Assembly (NCBI GenBank): GCA_017935365.1
Contig: JAGBHT010000028.1
Span: forward strand, 18,579-82,578
DNA length: 64,000 bases
Direction: 5' to 3'
Source of the DNA: Ruminiclostridium sp.
Lineage (GTDB): Bacteria; Bacillota; Clostridia; Oscillospirales; Ruminococcaceae
The notes beneath the pieces are model-generated. The model had not been told where the DNA came from and made no database searches. It worked only from the letters and a program-made list of their open reading frames with translations. The position numbers were made by a program, and so were the translations under genes. This document shows positions 1-8,706 of the stretch, in pieces; within the stretch, counting starts at the first letter, position 1, and each line of letters opens with the position of its first letter.

Positions 1-2803
1 AGCAGTCTTTTTTGCCGCTCAGATCAGGCGCTATGTAATACTGTATATTATCCCGTATAACGGGTGTATTCTCATAGTACTTTGCTCCCGCATAGAAATC
101 AAGCGGTGCATATCCGTCCGTTGCGCTGTTTCCCGCGTTGTACATTCCGCCCATATTTTCTGTTGCCGCATTGCCGTTTCGGTCATATATCATTACATCA
201 ATAAGACCTCTTGCGTATACTTCCAAATATATTTCGTCAAAATCCCTGCGGATCTTTGTCACAAAATATCCGTCCGGTGACATCGCACTCACAAATTCAT
301 ACTTTGCCTTGACCGCAACATTTCCCTTTTTATCAAGAAATCCTATTTTGCCGTTCTCAGCCTCACAGTAAGCCATATATCCGTTTTCAAGTGGCTGTAT
401 ATCGTATTTTGTTTTGAGAATAACGTTGAAGTCCCTGTCAAAGCAGGTGAAACTGCCGTCATCGTTTCTGATAACCACGCTTCCGCTGTTTTCACTTATT
501 CTCGGCTTGTTTTCATACTCGGCAAGAAGCTGACCGTACTTGTCATAGATATAGTATTTGTCATAGTCAAAGCACATCAGTCTGTCGCCGTATGCTTTTG
601 CGTATATGAACTCGCCGAGCTTCTTTCCGTAAGCCGTATAGTAGTTTGACAGGATGCCCGAAGACTTCACGCTGTAAAAATCATTGCCGACCATAGTCAG
701 TGCTTTATTGTCATGCATAAAAACGTGTCCGTTGTTCTTGTCGATCAGTGCATAGTATTTTAATTTATCATCGGTCTGCCGCTTTGACTTATATGATGAA
801 ATATACAGCGTATCTCCGTATTCCCTTACAGCAAAATTAGCCGGTGAAGAAACCGTCAGCACAGGTCTTAGCCTGTTGTCATATATCATCACCTGGTTTT
901 GCCATTCTTTTCCCGTCAGACTACAGGATGTATATTCCGACATTGTAGCCTTTTTTGATGTACCTCCGAGTATATAACGGTTGCAGAAAATATCCTCCGC
1001 CATCGTGTTGCTTTCGCCGGAATATCTTACAAGCCTTGCACCATCGGTATCAATTACCGATGCGTTTGTTATTTCGTCTTTTATCTCATCATATTCGGAA
1101 CAGTCGCTGTCCGGCGTAATAATTCTCCTGTTTTGCCCAGATATATTATAGACAAGGAAATGTCCGTCGTCTATGTAGTAATTTTCGTTCAGCTTACGAT
1201 ATGTGTTGCCGAATATCTTTTTATCCTTTTTTGCAATTATCATATCGGTGTACAGCTCGTTGATACTGCCGTTTTCCATAATACTGTTGACAGTTTCGGC
1301 GAAATAGTACTCACCTACGAACATATTCTCCCCGTCAAACCCTTCAAAGTCCGCAGGGTCATACCAGTGGTGCACCGTATCAGCAAACATCAGCTTGTCC
1401 GACGCATAGCCGAGCTTTCCTATAACGGTATTGCCACCCATATCTATGACAGAATACTCCGTACCGCTCTTTACATAAGCATAGCCGTCCGCATAATATC
1501 CGCTTGCACCGTCATAATTAGCGTCCGTTACCTTTTCGCCTGCGGTATTTATATATCCGATTTTCGCATTGTCATAGTAAGGTGCTAACCCGCAGTTGAA
1601 CTCGCCAAACTGGAAGTCGCTTTCAAACTGCTTTCCGCCTGTGGTATATCCGCAATATTTTCCCTTTTCATATACGCAGGCATAACCGCTCAGATCAAAT
1701 CCGCTTACGATATGCGAGCCGTCATACGACACAAAAATTTCGTTGGCGTTATCGTCAAGCAGGACTTCTCTTATAAATCCCTTATCATCTCTTTTAAGCA
1801 GTACAGCACCGCTGTCATAAGACTTTATATCAGCGTCGCACAGATACTCTCCGCCGACCTGTTCAAGCGTATCGGCTCTGAGCAGTTTCGCTTTATACAG
1901 CTTGCTCTCATCATCAATGCCGTCACATACTATAAGCAGCTTTTCGCTTTTTACTATGCGGTCGTAATAGCCGGTCAGTGCCGTTCCGTCCGCCGAGAAC
2001 ACGGCATATTCCCTTGTAAAGTCAAGCGTTGTTTCGTCTTTGCTTTCTGCCTGTCGGAAACCGATATACTTATCATCACACAAAGCCGATATTCCCGTGC
2101 CGTTTTCAAGCTCGGTTACTTTTCCGTCAGAACTCAGCAGGCTATATGTGATCTCGTTGTAGTTTCCGCTTTCCGTGCCGGTTGTGATCTCAGGCATAAG
2201 AAGAGTATACGCATAGGCGTAACCGCTGTTGTTCATGTCCGAGGCATAGTCGAACATCTGACCGTCAAATGCTTTTCGTCCTCTGCTGTCTACAAATCCG
2301 ACCATGCCGTTTTCATCAACAACTTTAGCAAGTCCCTTGCCCGAGAAACTTCCCGCAAAGCTGTACTGCGGAGAAGCTACAAACTCGCCGTCCTTTTTGA
2401 TATATCCGAACTTTCCGTCAACCGCTACAGGCGCAACATCGTTAGTATCTTCGTTAAAAGCATAAGCGGCTGTATACTGCGGTTTCAGCGTGGTTTGACC
2501 GTCCTTGTCAGCATATCCCCACTTGCCGTCAATGCAGACGGGTGTCACCGACTGGATAAAAAGCTTGTCGCCCGTGCCGTAAAATGTTTCCGCCTTGTCG
2601 CCGTACATTCCGAACACGTCAAACACAAATACCGCAAAGCTTGCCGCACCGAGTGCCAGTACGCCGACAGCTCCGCCAATTATCGCACCGACAGGACTTT
2701 TCTTCTTTTCCAGCGGTGTTTCGCCTGTAAAAGACGCACAGAACGGACAGAATTTCACGTTCTCGTCTATTTCACGTTTACAATTCGGACATATTTTGCT
2801 CAT
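1..2803 (-). CDS. WG-repeat protein with N-terminal zinc ribbon (partial, runs off left edge)
   Basis: The frame is open for 934 codons from an ATG at 2803 (site GGAG 8 nt upstream) to the window edge, so the C-terminus is missing. The N-terminus is a zinc ribbon with Cys 5, 8, 19 and 22 (CPNC...CPFC), followed by a Lys-rich stretch and one Gly/Ala-rich membrane segment at about residues 38-57. The rest is outside the membrane and contains WG-type repeats with the pattern G-K-W/F-G-Y-x-D-x-x-G (GKWGYADKDG, GKFGYIKKDG, AKIGYINTAG, GKIGFLDKKG). WG repeats are beta-rich and of poorly known function; a ligand-binding or scaffolding role is a guess. It is the last visible gene of a minus-strand run, 37 bp after the phosphatase fusion. 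Family call is firm; function unknown. Confidence 0.85.
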   Translation of the reverse strand, partial: MSKICPNCKREIDENVKFCPFCASFTGETPLEKKKSPVGAIIGGAVGVLALGAASFAVFVFDVFGMYGDKAETFYGTGDKLFIQSVTPVCIDGKWGYADKDGQTTLKPQYTAAYAFNEDTNDVAPVAVDGKFGYIKKDGEFVASPQYSFAGSFSGKGLAKVVDENGMVGFVDSRGRKAFDGQMFDYASDMNNSGYAYAYTLLMPEITTGTESGNYNEITYSLLSSDGKVTELENGTGISALCDDKYIGFRQAESKDETTLDFTREYAVFSADGTALTGYYDRIVKSEKLLIVCDGIDDESKLYKAKLLRADTLEQVGGEYLCDADIKSYDSGAVLLKRDDKGFIREVLLDDNANEIFVSYDGSHIVSGFDLSGYACVYEKGKYCGYTTGGKQFESDFQFGEFNCGLAPYYDNAKIGYINTAGEKVTDANYDGASGYYADGYAYVKSGTEYSVIDMGGNTVIGKLGYASDKLMFADTVHHWYDPADFEGFDGENMFVGEYYFAETVNSIMENGSINELYTDMIIAKKDKKIFGNTYRKLNENYYIDDGHFLVYNISGQNRRIITPDSDCSEYDEIKDEITNASVIDTDGARLVRYSGESNTMAEDIFCNRYILGGTSKKATMSEYTSCSLTGKEWQNQVMIYDNRLRPVLTVSSPANFAVREYGDTLYISSYKSKRQTDDKLKYYALIDKNNGHVFMHDNKALTMVGNDFYSVKSSGILSNYYTAYGKKLGEFIYAKAYGDRLMCFDYDKYYIYDKYGQLLAEYENKPRISENSGSVVIRNDDGSFTCFDRDFNVILKTKYDIQPLENGYMAYCEAENGKIGFLDKKGNVAVKAKYEFVSAMSPDGYFVTKIRRDFDEIYLEVYARGLIDVMIYDRNGNAATENMGGMYNAGNSATDGYAPLDFYAGAKYYENTPVIRDNIQYYIAPDLSGKKDC

Positions 2804-2840
2804 ATATTTTCTCCGTTATATCTTGCTTGAGTTTATAATC

Positions 2841-3884
2841 TCAGCACACCCTCTGATTTACATACCGTGCGATGACCTTTCCGTCAGGCTCGATAACAAA
2901 CTTCGATACCGAGCCGCCGACACCGTCAAATCTGAATTTTTCTATATCAGAAAACGAATACCCCATTATCATTGACTGCAAAAAGCTGAGTGTTGTTCCG
3001 TGAGATACGATAAGTATCCGTTCCTTGTTGTTTGTCATAATTTCCTTGTAGAACGGATAAAGTCTGTCCCACAGTTCACGGTCGGATTCCGCATCGGGAA
3101 ACGGCTTATAGTCGGGATCGTATCCGCCTTTGCGGGTAGCCTTCATGCTGTTATACCATCCTCTCGGTTTGCCGTTGCCTGCCCCTGCGTTCACCTCTCT
3201 GATAACGTCTGTCACAACAGGAGTAAGGCCGAGCGTTCTGTTTATCTCTTCTGCCGTCTGCCTTGCTCTGTTAAGATCGGACGTATACATTTCAAACCCG
3301 TTGTCGCAGTCCTCGTATAAAAGCCACTTTCCGATCTCTCTAGCCTGTTTTCTGCCGTATTCCGTCAGGTTCCAGTTTCCCCACGCACCTATCATTCCGT
3401 TTATGTGATGCTCCGATTCGGTATGCTGAACGGTAATGATTATCTTCCTCTTTCTTCTTTTGAAATACTCGTCAATTATTTCTTTGGCTCTCTCCCTGCC
3501 AAACCAACCCTCGCCCTTGTCCTCACGGGGATAAAGTCTGTGCATATCCTCTTTTTCCGTGTCGGAAAGTTCGGAAAAATCGTTTATCTCCCTGTCGCAC
3601 AGCACGCCTACAAGCTTGTTGTCACCGTCATTACGGCAGAACACCCCGATAATTTTTATCTTATCCTCGTCACCGAGTTCGTACTCCTTGTCGGTCATAA
3701 CTATAACGTCAAGATGTTCGCACGGCGGTGTCCCCGATTCCTTTATCCACCCGTAAGGCTGACGTACATTACGCACATATGAAAGGCTGTCGCAGTCCTT
3801 TTCGATGAAAGAATCTGTTTTAGAAACGTATTTCATACGCTTTGGATAAGCATATGTCTGTTCGATTTTCACGGTGTAAATCAT
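2841..3884 (-). CDS. Fusion of an inorganic-pyrophosphatase-like domain and a histidine phosphatase domain
   Basis: This 347-residue protein starts at the ATG at 3884 behind GGAGGG; a TTG four codons earlier lies inside that site and is unlikely. Residues about 40-155 resemble soluble type I pyrophosphatase (YGWIKES, LDVIVMTD, then NDGDNKLVGV, and GEGWFG near the end), keeping the D-x-D-x-K-like part but losing part of the usual EDGDPxD metal motif. Residues about 160-347 form a phosphoglycerate-mutase-fold histidine phosphatase: VQHTES in place of the usual RHGET, then LTEYGRKQA, SDLNRARQTAE and VSHGTT. The nucleophilic His is kept; the first Arg is Gln. Likely a phosphoester or nucleotide hydrolase; the substrate is unknown. 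It lies 49 bp downstream of the ADP-ribosylglycohydrolase, probably in one operon. Confidence 0.75.
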   Translation of the reverse strand: MIYTVKIEQTYAYPKRMKYVSKTDSFIEKDCDSLSYVRNVRQPYGWIKESGTPPCEHLDVIVMTDKEYELGDEDKIKIIGVFCRNDGDNKLVGVLCDREINDFSELSDTEKEDMHRLYPREDKGEGWFGRERAKEIIDEYFKRRKRKIIITVQHTESEHHINGMIGAWGNWNLTEYGRKQAREIGKWLLYEDCDNGFEMYTSDLNRARQTAEEINRTLGLTPVVTDVIREVNAGAGNGKPRGWYNSMKATRKGGYDPDYKPFPDAESDRELWDRLYPFYKEIMTNNKERILIVSHGTTLSFLQSMIMGYSFSDIEKFRFDGVGGSVSKFVIEPDGKVIARYVNQRVC

Positions 3885-3933
3885 ATTTCCCTCCAAATTA
3901 CAACATCAACAGCCGTTTTTAGATTTGCGTTCA

Positions 3934-4725
3934 TCATTCAACGTTCATTACTTCATTAAACTCTCTGACCACTCTTCTCAGCCCGCTGTCAATAATCAAA
4001 TTTCCCCTTGTCGCAATCTCTTTCGGTATCTCTCTGTAATACGCCTCGGCGATTCCACCGGTTATACACGCAATGGTATCGCTGTCGCCACCTATAGAAA
4101 TTGCCTTTCTTATCGCGCTCTCGTAAGAGTCTGATTCAAAGAATGCTTCAAGTGCAGGCGGAACAGAATATGACGCTCTGCTGTCAAAGACATAATCTCT
4201 GCGGATTTCATCAAGCGGTTGAAATCTGTAACCGTACATTTTCTCTATTGTCCGCTTGATGCTGTCCTTGTTCTCTTGCTTTCGTGCAAGGAATACACAG
4301 GTTGCCACTGCCTTTGCACTCTTAATCGCCTCACGGTTATGGTGCGTGTAGTAACAGCTTGCCTTTACTTCCTTTAAAAGCGGCTTCAGGTCGTCAAACG
4401 CATAACCGATAGCCGTTACCCTCATCGCCGCTCCGTTTCCGTAGCTTCTTTGAATTCTGAGTGTATCGCTTTCCGCCCACTTTGAAAACATCTGTCCGAA
4501 TCCTGCGTTACGATAGCGATTATAATACTGCTTATAGCGTGTGGCATAGGCTTTTCGGCTGTTACAGCCCGAATGATCGTTCAGCAGTTTTTCCGCAACC
4601 GCTACCGTCATCACCGTATCATCGGTGAAATGACTTCCTGCAGGGAACAGCTCAAACTCTTCCGTTTTCACATTATGCAGTTCTCTTGTCGAACCGATTA
4701 TATCACCAAAAATTGCTCCGAGCAT
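3934..4725 (-). CDS. ADP-ribosylglycohydrolase (DraG/MacroH-type) family protein
   Basis: A 263-residue protein starting at the ATG at 4725, behind GGAGGG; an upstream in-frame GTG contains that site and is rejected. Hallmarks of the family are GDIIGS near the N-terminus, the metal-binding HFTDDTVMT, and the C-terminal SIGGDSDTIACITGG, whose Asp residues bind the second metal. Family members remove ADP-ribose from Arg or other residues, or hydrolyse small ADP-ribosyl compounds. It is the first gene of a minus-strand run with a phosphatase fusion and a WG-repeat protein, which hints at nucleotide or ADP-ribose turnover, but no substrate can be read from the sequence. Cytoplasmic: no signal peptide or membrane segment. 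Confidence 0.87.
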   Translation of the reverse strand: MLGAIFGDIIGSTRELHNVKTEEFELFPAGSHFTDDTVMTVAVAEKLLNDHSGCNSRKAYATRYKQYYNRYRNAGFGQMFSKWAESDTLRIQRSYGNGAAMRVTAIGYAFDDLKPLLKEVKASCYYTHHNREAIKSAKAVATCVFLARKQENKDSIKRTIEKMYGYRFQPLDEIRRDYVFDSRASYSVPPALEAFFESDSYESAIRKAISIGGDSDTIACITGGIAEAYYREIPKEIATRGNLIIDSGLRRVVREFNEVMNVE

Positions 4726-4833
4726 ATACCCTCCGATCGTCACTTTTTATCCGATACTGCAAACCATTTTGATTTTCGTAATAACATTTATGCTTTTTCG
4801 TAGGGGTGGGACCTGCTCCTCCTCAGTCTGTCG

Positions 4834-4946
4834 AAAAACCTATATAATGTTAAAATGGGGTTTGGGGCGTAGCCCCAAGCGGGGTGAGGGCGGCAGCCCC
4901 GCACTCAGCCCCTTTCCGGGGGAAAGGGGTTTGGGAATAGGGATTG
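4834..4946 (+). repeat. GC-rich dispersed intergenic repeat, copy 1
   Basis: Contains short palindromic blocks (GGGGCGTAGCCCC, GGGCGGCAGCCC, CCCCTTTCCGGGGGAAAGGGG). The same blocks, in the same order but on the opposite strand, occur at 36770-36896 and, expanded, at 40328-40535. All three copies lie between genes. Confidence 0.8.
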
Positions 4947-5089
4947 CAAATTAGCACCTTTTTAAAGCAGACTTTTTCTACAAACCGGGGCGTGGCTTGC
5001 CCTCCTGTTAACTTTCCGTCTTACCCCAAAATATCTTATATAAATATTCTATCACAAACAAAATTTCTTCACAATAGCAAACCCAAAAC

Positions 5090-5128
5090 TGTAACTGTTT
5101 TGTAACCATTTGTCACCGTTTTGTAACT
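5090..5128. promoter_or_regulatory. Tandem TGTAAC motifs (possible OmpR/PhoP-family regulator site)
   Basis: GTAAC, GTAAC, GTCAC and GTAAC begin at 5091, 5102, 5112 and 5123, a pitch of 10-11 nt. On the minus strand this reads as GTTACA-type hexamers spaced by 4-5 nt, the layout of PhoP/PhoB boxes. The controlled gene is not clear: the ABC-F promoter lies about 110 nt to the right and the DraG operon starts 365 nt to the left. Confidence 0.4.
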
Positions 5129-5239
5129 TTTTCTCACAAAAATGCACTCGTATCGATTTTACTGCAAATATACCATTGTTCATACACCTTGCCGCACATT
5201 GCCGAAAATACGGTTTTTCCTTTATTTCTGCGGTTTTGC

Positions 5240-5268
5240 TTGCATTATCCGAAATTATATGCTATACT
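5240..5268 (+). promoter_or_regulatory. Sigma-A type promoter of the ABC-F gene
   Basis: A -35 box TTGCAT (5240-5245), a 17-nt spacer and a -10 box TATACT (5263-5268). The leader to the ATG is about 65 nt and contains an AAGGAAA ribosome site. Confidence 0.7.
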
Positions 5269-5340
5269 TTGATTTATATGGTTAAAACACGAACAAAGAT
5301 GTAAGAAAAAGTAAAATGTGCAATAAGAAAGGAAACAAAA

Positions 5341-6954
5341 ATGATTACAGTATCGGACGTTAGTCTTTCATTCGGCGGACAGATGTTGTTCAAGGACGTA
5401 AACCTGCTGTTCACAGTGGGCAACTGCTACGGCGTTATCGGTGCGAACGGCGCAGGCAAGTCTACATTCTTAAAGATACTCTGCGGTGATCTTGAGCCTA
5501 CAACAGGTACAGTCACAGTGCAGGAGGGACTGCGTATGTCCGTACTCAAGCAGGACCATTACGCATACGACGAGTACACAGTCCAGGAAACGGTAATAAT
5601 GGGTAATCCCCGTCTTTACGAGGTTATGAAGCAGAAGGACGCTCTTTACGCCAAGGAAGATTTCACCGAGGAGGACGGCAACCTCGCAAGTGAGCTTGAG
5701 GGCGAATTTGCCGAGCTCGGCGGTTGGGAAGCCGAGAGCGATGCTTCAAAACTCGTACAGGGTCTGGGACTTGATGAAGATATTATGTATGCTCAGATGA
5801 GCAGTCTTGCCGGTAACGAAAAGGTCAAGGTACTGCTTGCTCAGGCACTTTTCGGCAACCCCGACATTATCCTTATGGACGAGCCTACAAACCACCTCGA
5901 TATTGACGCTGTTGCATGGCTTGAGGACTTCCTTGCCGAGTATTTCGGTACGGTTATCGTCGTATCCCATGACCGTCACTTCCTCAACAATGTTTGTACC
6001 CATACGGTAGATATCGACTATACAAAGATCAAGATGTATGTCGGCAACTACGAATTCTGGTACGAATCTTCACAGCTTATTCAGAAGATGTTAAAGCAGC
6101 AGAACAAGAAGAACGAAGAGAAGATAAAGGAGTTACAGAACTTCATTCAGCGATTCTCCGCCAACAAGTCAAAGTCAAAGCAGGCTACCTCAAGAAAAAA
6201 GCTTATCGACAAGCTGACAGTAGAGGAACTCCCTGCGTCAAGCAGACGTTATCCGTTCATCAGCTTTGATATGGAACGTGAGATAGGTAAGGATATATTA
6301 CAGGTTGAAGGGCTTTCAAAGACGGTCGACGGCGTTAAGGTACTCGACCATGTAAGCTTTACCGTCGGCAGAAACGACAAGATCGCTTTTGTAGGCGACA
6401 ATGAAATCGCCGTTACCACACTGTTCAAGATACTTATGGGCGAGGAAGAGCCGGACGAGGGCTTTATCAAGTGGGGCAGTACCGCAAGCGTAAGCTACTT
6501 CCCGCAGGATAACAGCGCATTCTTCAACGACTGTAAGCTGTCGATCCTCGACTGGATAAGGCAGTATTCCAAGGACGAAACCGAAACATATCTGCGTGGC
6601 TTCTTAGGCCGTATGCTGTTCTCAGGCGATGATATATTCAAGAGCGTTGACGTATTATCCGGCGGTGAAAAGGTACGTTGTATGTTCTCACGCATGATGC
6701 TGTTCCAGTCAAACGTTCTTATCCTCGACAGACCTACCAACCACCTCGACCTTGAAAGCATCACAGCCGTAAACAACGGACTTTCGGACTTCAAGGGCAA
6801 CGTACTGTTCGCTTCTCACGACTACGAAATAGTACAGACAGTTGCAAACCGTATAATTGAAATTGCAGATAAGGGTTGCTATGACAGACAGGGCACATAC
6901 GAAGAGTATGTTGACTGGAGAAAGGCAAACCACGGCGGAAGTTTCACACTCTGA
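5341..6954 (+). CDS. ABC-F family ATPase with a degenerate second nucleotide-binding domain
   Basis: A 537-residue soluble protein with two ABC domains and no membrane segments, as in ribosome-associated ABC-F proteins (YkpA/YbiT-like). Domain 1 has an intact Walker A (GANGAGKST, Lys40), a signature-like LAGNE and Walker B MDEPTNHLD (Glu181). A Lys-rich linker (about 245-300) joins the domains. Domain 2 is unusual: Walker A reads GDNEIAVTT, with Val358 where the Lys should be, and Walker B reads LDRPTNHLD, with Arg464 in place of the catalytic Glu; its signature LSGGEKVRC is intact. One site can therefore probably bind and hydrolyse ATP and the other probably not. Roles in this family include ribosome rescue and antibiotic protection; which applies here is not known. 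Single-gene transcription unit. Confidence 0.88.
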   Translation: MITVSDVSLSFGGQMLFKDVNLLFTVGNCYGVIGANGAGKSTFLKILCGDLEPTTGTVTVQEGLRMSVLKQDHYAYDEYTVQETVIMGNPRLYEVMKQKDALYAKEDFTEEDGNLASELEGEFAELGGWEAESDASKLVQGLGLDEDIMYAQMSSLAGNEKVKVLLAQALFGNPDIILMDEPTNHLDIDAVAWLEDFLAEYFGTVIVVSHDRHFLNNVCTHTVDIDYTKIKMYVGNYEFWYESSQLIQKMLKQQNKKNEEKIKELQNFIQRFSANKSKSKQATSRKKLIDKLTVEELPASSRRYPFISFDMEREIGKDILQVEGLSKTVDGVKVLDHVSFTVGRNDKIAFVGDNEIAVTTLFKILMGEEEPDEGFIKWGSTASVSYFPQDNSAFFNDCKLSILDWIRQYSKDETETYLRGFLGRMLFSGDDIFKSVDVLSGGEKVRCMFSRMMLFQSNVLILDRPTNHLDLESITAVNNGLSDFKGNVLFASHDYEIVQTVANRIIEIADKGCYDRQGTYEEYVDWRKANHGGSFTL

Positions 6955-6973
6955 TAAAAACAGAATATACAGC

Positions 6974-7006
6974 AAGGCGGACTGCCCATATCGGACAGTC
7001 CGCCTT
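6974..7006. terminator. Bidirectional hairpin terminator between convergent genes
   Basis: An 11-bp perfect stem (AAGGCGGACTG / CAGTCCGCCTT) with an 11-nt loop. It lies between the ABC-F gene and the BTAD regulator and overlaps the regulator's stop codon. Confidence 0.75.
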
Positions 7007-8189
7007 ATATTTCCTTGAAATCAAATTTTACATTTACACAGTCCATAGTTCTGCTGCGCCTGAACCTTGTCATAATACGTTCCTCTATACCTTCAAACGA
7101 GCTTTCGTCTGCTTCGATCATAAGCAGAAGATACTGGCTTCTGCTATAGCGGGTATATACGTCCCTCATCCTCAGCGAATTACTGATACTGAACGAAATT
7201 TTATCCATTGCCTTTTCAAGCAGTTTTATATTCCCGAGTTCATTCCCGTTACTGTCCACAGCCGACACAAGACATATCGACAGTTTGCTTTCAAGGCGCA
7301 TACTCTCTCGCTTGTAAAGACGGAATATATACTTGAAAATCTCATACTGGCAGTAGAAAACTCCTTTCTGTTCCTTACTGTCGTCGCCATACAAGTCGCC
7401 TATTACCGCGTCAAGATTATTCTGTACATCATTTCTCGGCTTTACCGTAAGCTCGTAAAGCTCGGTAAGGTGTGCGCCCGGCGCGGCGCCGTATTGTTCC
7501 ATAAGGTATGTGCGTATATAATCATACTGCTTTGCGGCACGCTCATATTCACCCATTGCCACGAATGCGCGGATAAGATTTGCGTGCATTTTTTCGTCCG
7601 ACTGGTCAAGCATAGTCGCACGCTCGCAGAGAGTGATTATTTCCGAGAACTTTCCCATAGGATATAAAAGCTGAACGCATTTGTCCACAGCGGAATTATA
7701 CAAGGCATGGAAATATACGTTTATCGGCTGTACCCATGTTTCGCCTGCCGCACCTGCAAGATAACCGCTGTTATAAAGGGCTATCGCTTTCTTATACATA
7801 GTGATACGTCTTGTTCTCGACAGCGATTCGTCCTCTGCTTTATCTATGTAGTCTTTGAATTTTGTCGAATCTATTACACATTCATCGCTTTCAATAAAGG
7901 CATATGAACTGTGACTGCCCGCTATAAGCTTACCGCCGTCGGGTATCATTTCATCGAGTACCGCGCGCGTTCTGTGAACAAGCGTCTTAAGCGCATTGGC
8001 AGGATTTCTGCTGTCCGACCACAGCAGGTCGATAAGCTCGTTCTGGGTTATCTCTCTACCGCGCTGTGCAATAAGATATTCAAGCAGTAATATCATCTTC
8101 GAGCCTCTGTACTCGTTTTCGCAAAGCTTGCGGTCACGGTACGATATCGAAAACTGCCCGAACATTGTTATATGTATCTTGTTCGGCAT
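7005..8189 (-). CDS. BTAD-domain (SARP-like) transcriptional regulator
   Basis: A 394-residue protein. Residues about 1-95 form an OmpR-type winged helix as in SARP/AfsR regulators (ITMFGQFSISY, LLEYLIAQRGREITQNELIDLLW, ALKTLVHRTRAVL). Residues about 100-245 are the helical TPR-like bacterial transcriptional activation domain (FKDYIDKAED, YLAGAAGETWVQP, LIRAFVAMGEYERAAKQYDYIRTYL). The last 130 residues match nothing I recognise. There is no ATPase domain, so it is a short regulator. The ATG follows a GGGGGTGG ribosome site. Its target is unknown; neither neighbour is an obvious regulon partner. Confidence 0.82.
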   Translation of the reverse strand: MPNKIHITMFGQFSISYRDRKLCENEYRGSKMILLLEYLIAQRGREITQNELIDLLWSDSRNPANALKTLVHRTRAVLDEMIPDGGKLIAGSHSSYAFIESDECVIDSTKFKDYIDKAEDESLSRTRRITMYKKAIALYNSGYLAGAAGETWVQPINVYFHALYNSAVDKCVQLLYPMGKFSEIITLCERATMLDQSDEKMHANLIRAFVAMGEYERAAKQYDYIRTYLMEQYGAAPGAHLTELYELTVKPRNDVQNNLDAVIGDLYGDDSKEQKGVFYCQYEIFKYIFRLYKRESMRLESKLSICLVSAVDSNGNELGNIKLLEKAMDKISFSISNSLRMRDVYTRYSRSQYLLLMIEADESSFEGIEERIMTRFRRSRTMDCVNVKFDFKEI

Positions 8190-8459
8190 ATTTCCACCCC
8201 CTTTTTTGATTTTCTTTTACTTTATCGAAATTTTACGGTAAAGTGTGAAATTATTTTAAGCAAAATTCAAATTTTCACACAGATGTTATGTAACAAATGT
8301 TGCAGTTTTGGCGATTTGTGTAAATCTAATTCTATATTATGTAAATTTGTTTTACAAAAATAACAAACAGCATGTTAAATTGCATAAATATTTTCCTAAA
8401 TGAGAAAATTAATTATCATAAAAATAGAAAAACCGTTGCCAAGCCGATAAGTAATTATG

Positions 8460-8493
8460 ATGTAACCGAAATGTAACCGTGCTGTGGCATAAT
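8460..8493 (+). promoter_or_regulatory. Paired TGTAACC motifs with a -10-like box
   Basis: ATGTAACCG occurs twice (8460-8468 and 8471-8479), 11 nt apart, followed by CATAAT at 8488-8493. There is no good -35 box, so the pair may be an activator site. The motif is like the one at 5090-5128. Confidence 0.35.
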
Positions 8494-8499
8494 ATGTTC

Positions 8500-8616
8500 G
8501 TAAGGTTGAGATGTAGATTTGAGATGATGTCTACCTCACGTTTTTACTTTTCTTTCCGTCATGAGAAACAGCATTCCGTAGCAGAGGCTACAGGAGATGC
8601 TGTTTTTCTTTTTTGT
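8500..8616 (+). ncRNA. Candidate small RNA ending in a strong terminator hairpin
   Basis: Hairpin 1 (8508-8537) pairs GAG+GTAGA with TCTAC+CTC around a 2-nt bulge. Hairpin 2 (8566-8605) pairs AAACAGCAT with ATGCTGTTT and has an inner GTAGC/GCTAC stem; it is followed by TTTTTCTTTTTT. With the -10-like box at 8488 this would give an RNA of about 110 nt. There is no convincing coding frame and I do not recognise a known family. It might instead be the terminator of a lost gene. Confidence 0.4.
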
Positions 8617-8670
8617 GCGGGAAAGGTTTATAGGCAGGCGCTTTTGAGTCTGCCGTTTTAATTTTATGTT

Positions 8671-8706
8671 TTATGAAAATCTAAATATTACTTTAGATTC
8701 TCATAA
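8671..8706. repeat. 36-nt palindrome, copy downstream of the DUF4143 ATPase
   Basis: Arms TTATGAAAATCTAAA and TTTAGATTCTCATAA (one mismatch) around a 6-nt loop. It abuts the stop codon of the ATPase gene. Two more copies of identical length lie upstream of the same gene (9961-9996 and 10031-10066). Confidence 0.85.

Larger units (their letters stand above)
4726..5239. other. Intergenic region with a GC-rich repeat and an 11-nt tandem motif
   Basis: No supported gene. It holds copy 1 of a GC-rich dispersed repeat (about 4834-4946) and, at 5090-5128, an array of TGTAAC-like motifs. The short open frames here are built from the repeat and have no ribosome site. Confidence 0.6.

Noticed and set aside
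1133..2830. Long plus-strand open frames opposite the WG-repeat gene
   Set aside because: They are antisense to a long, well-started protein with clear repeats; no ribosome sites and unlikely amino acid content (many Cys, Arg and Val).
8479..8661. 60-codon open frame over the candidate small RNA
   Set aside because: No ribosome site; the frame runs through the terminator hairpin and T-run.
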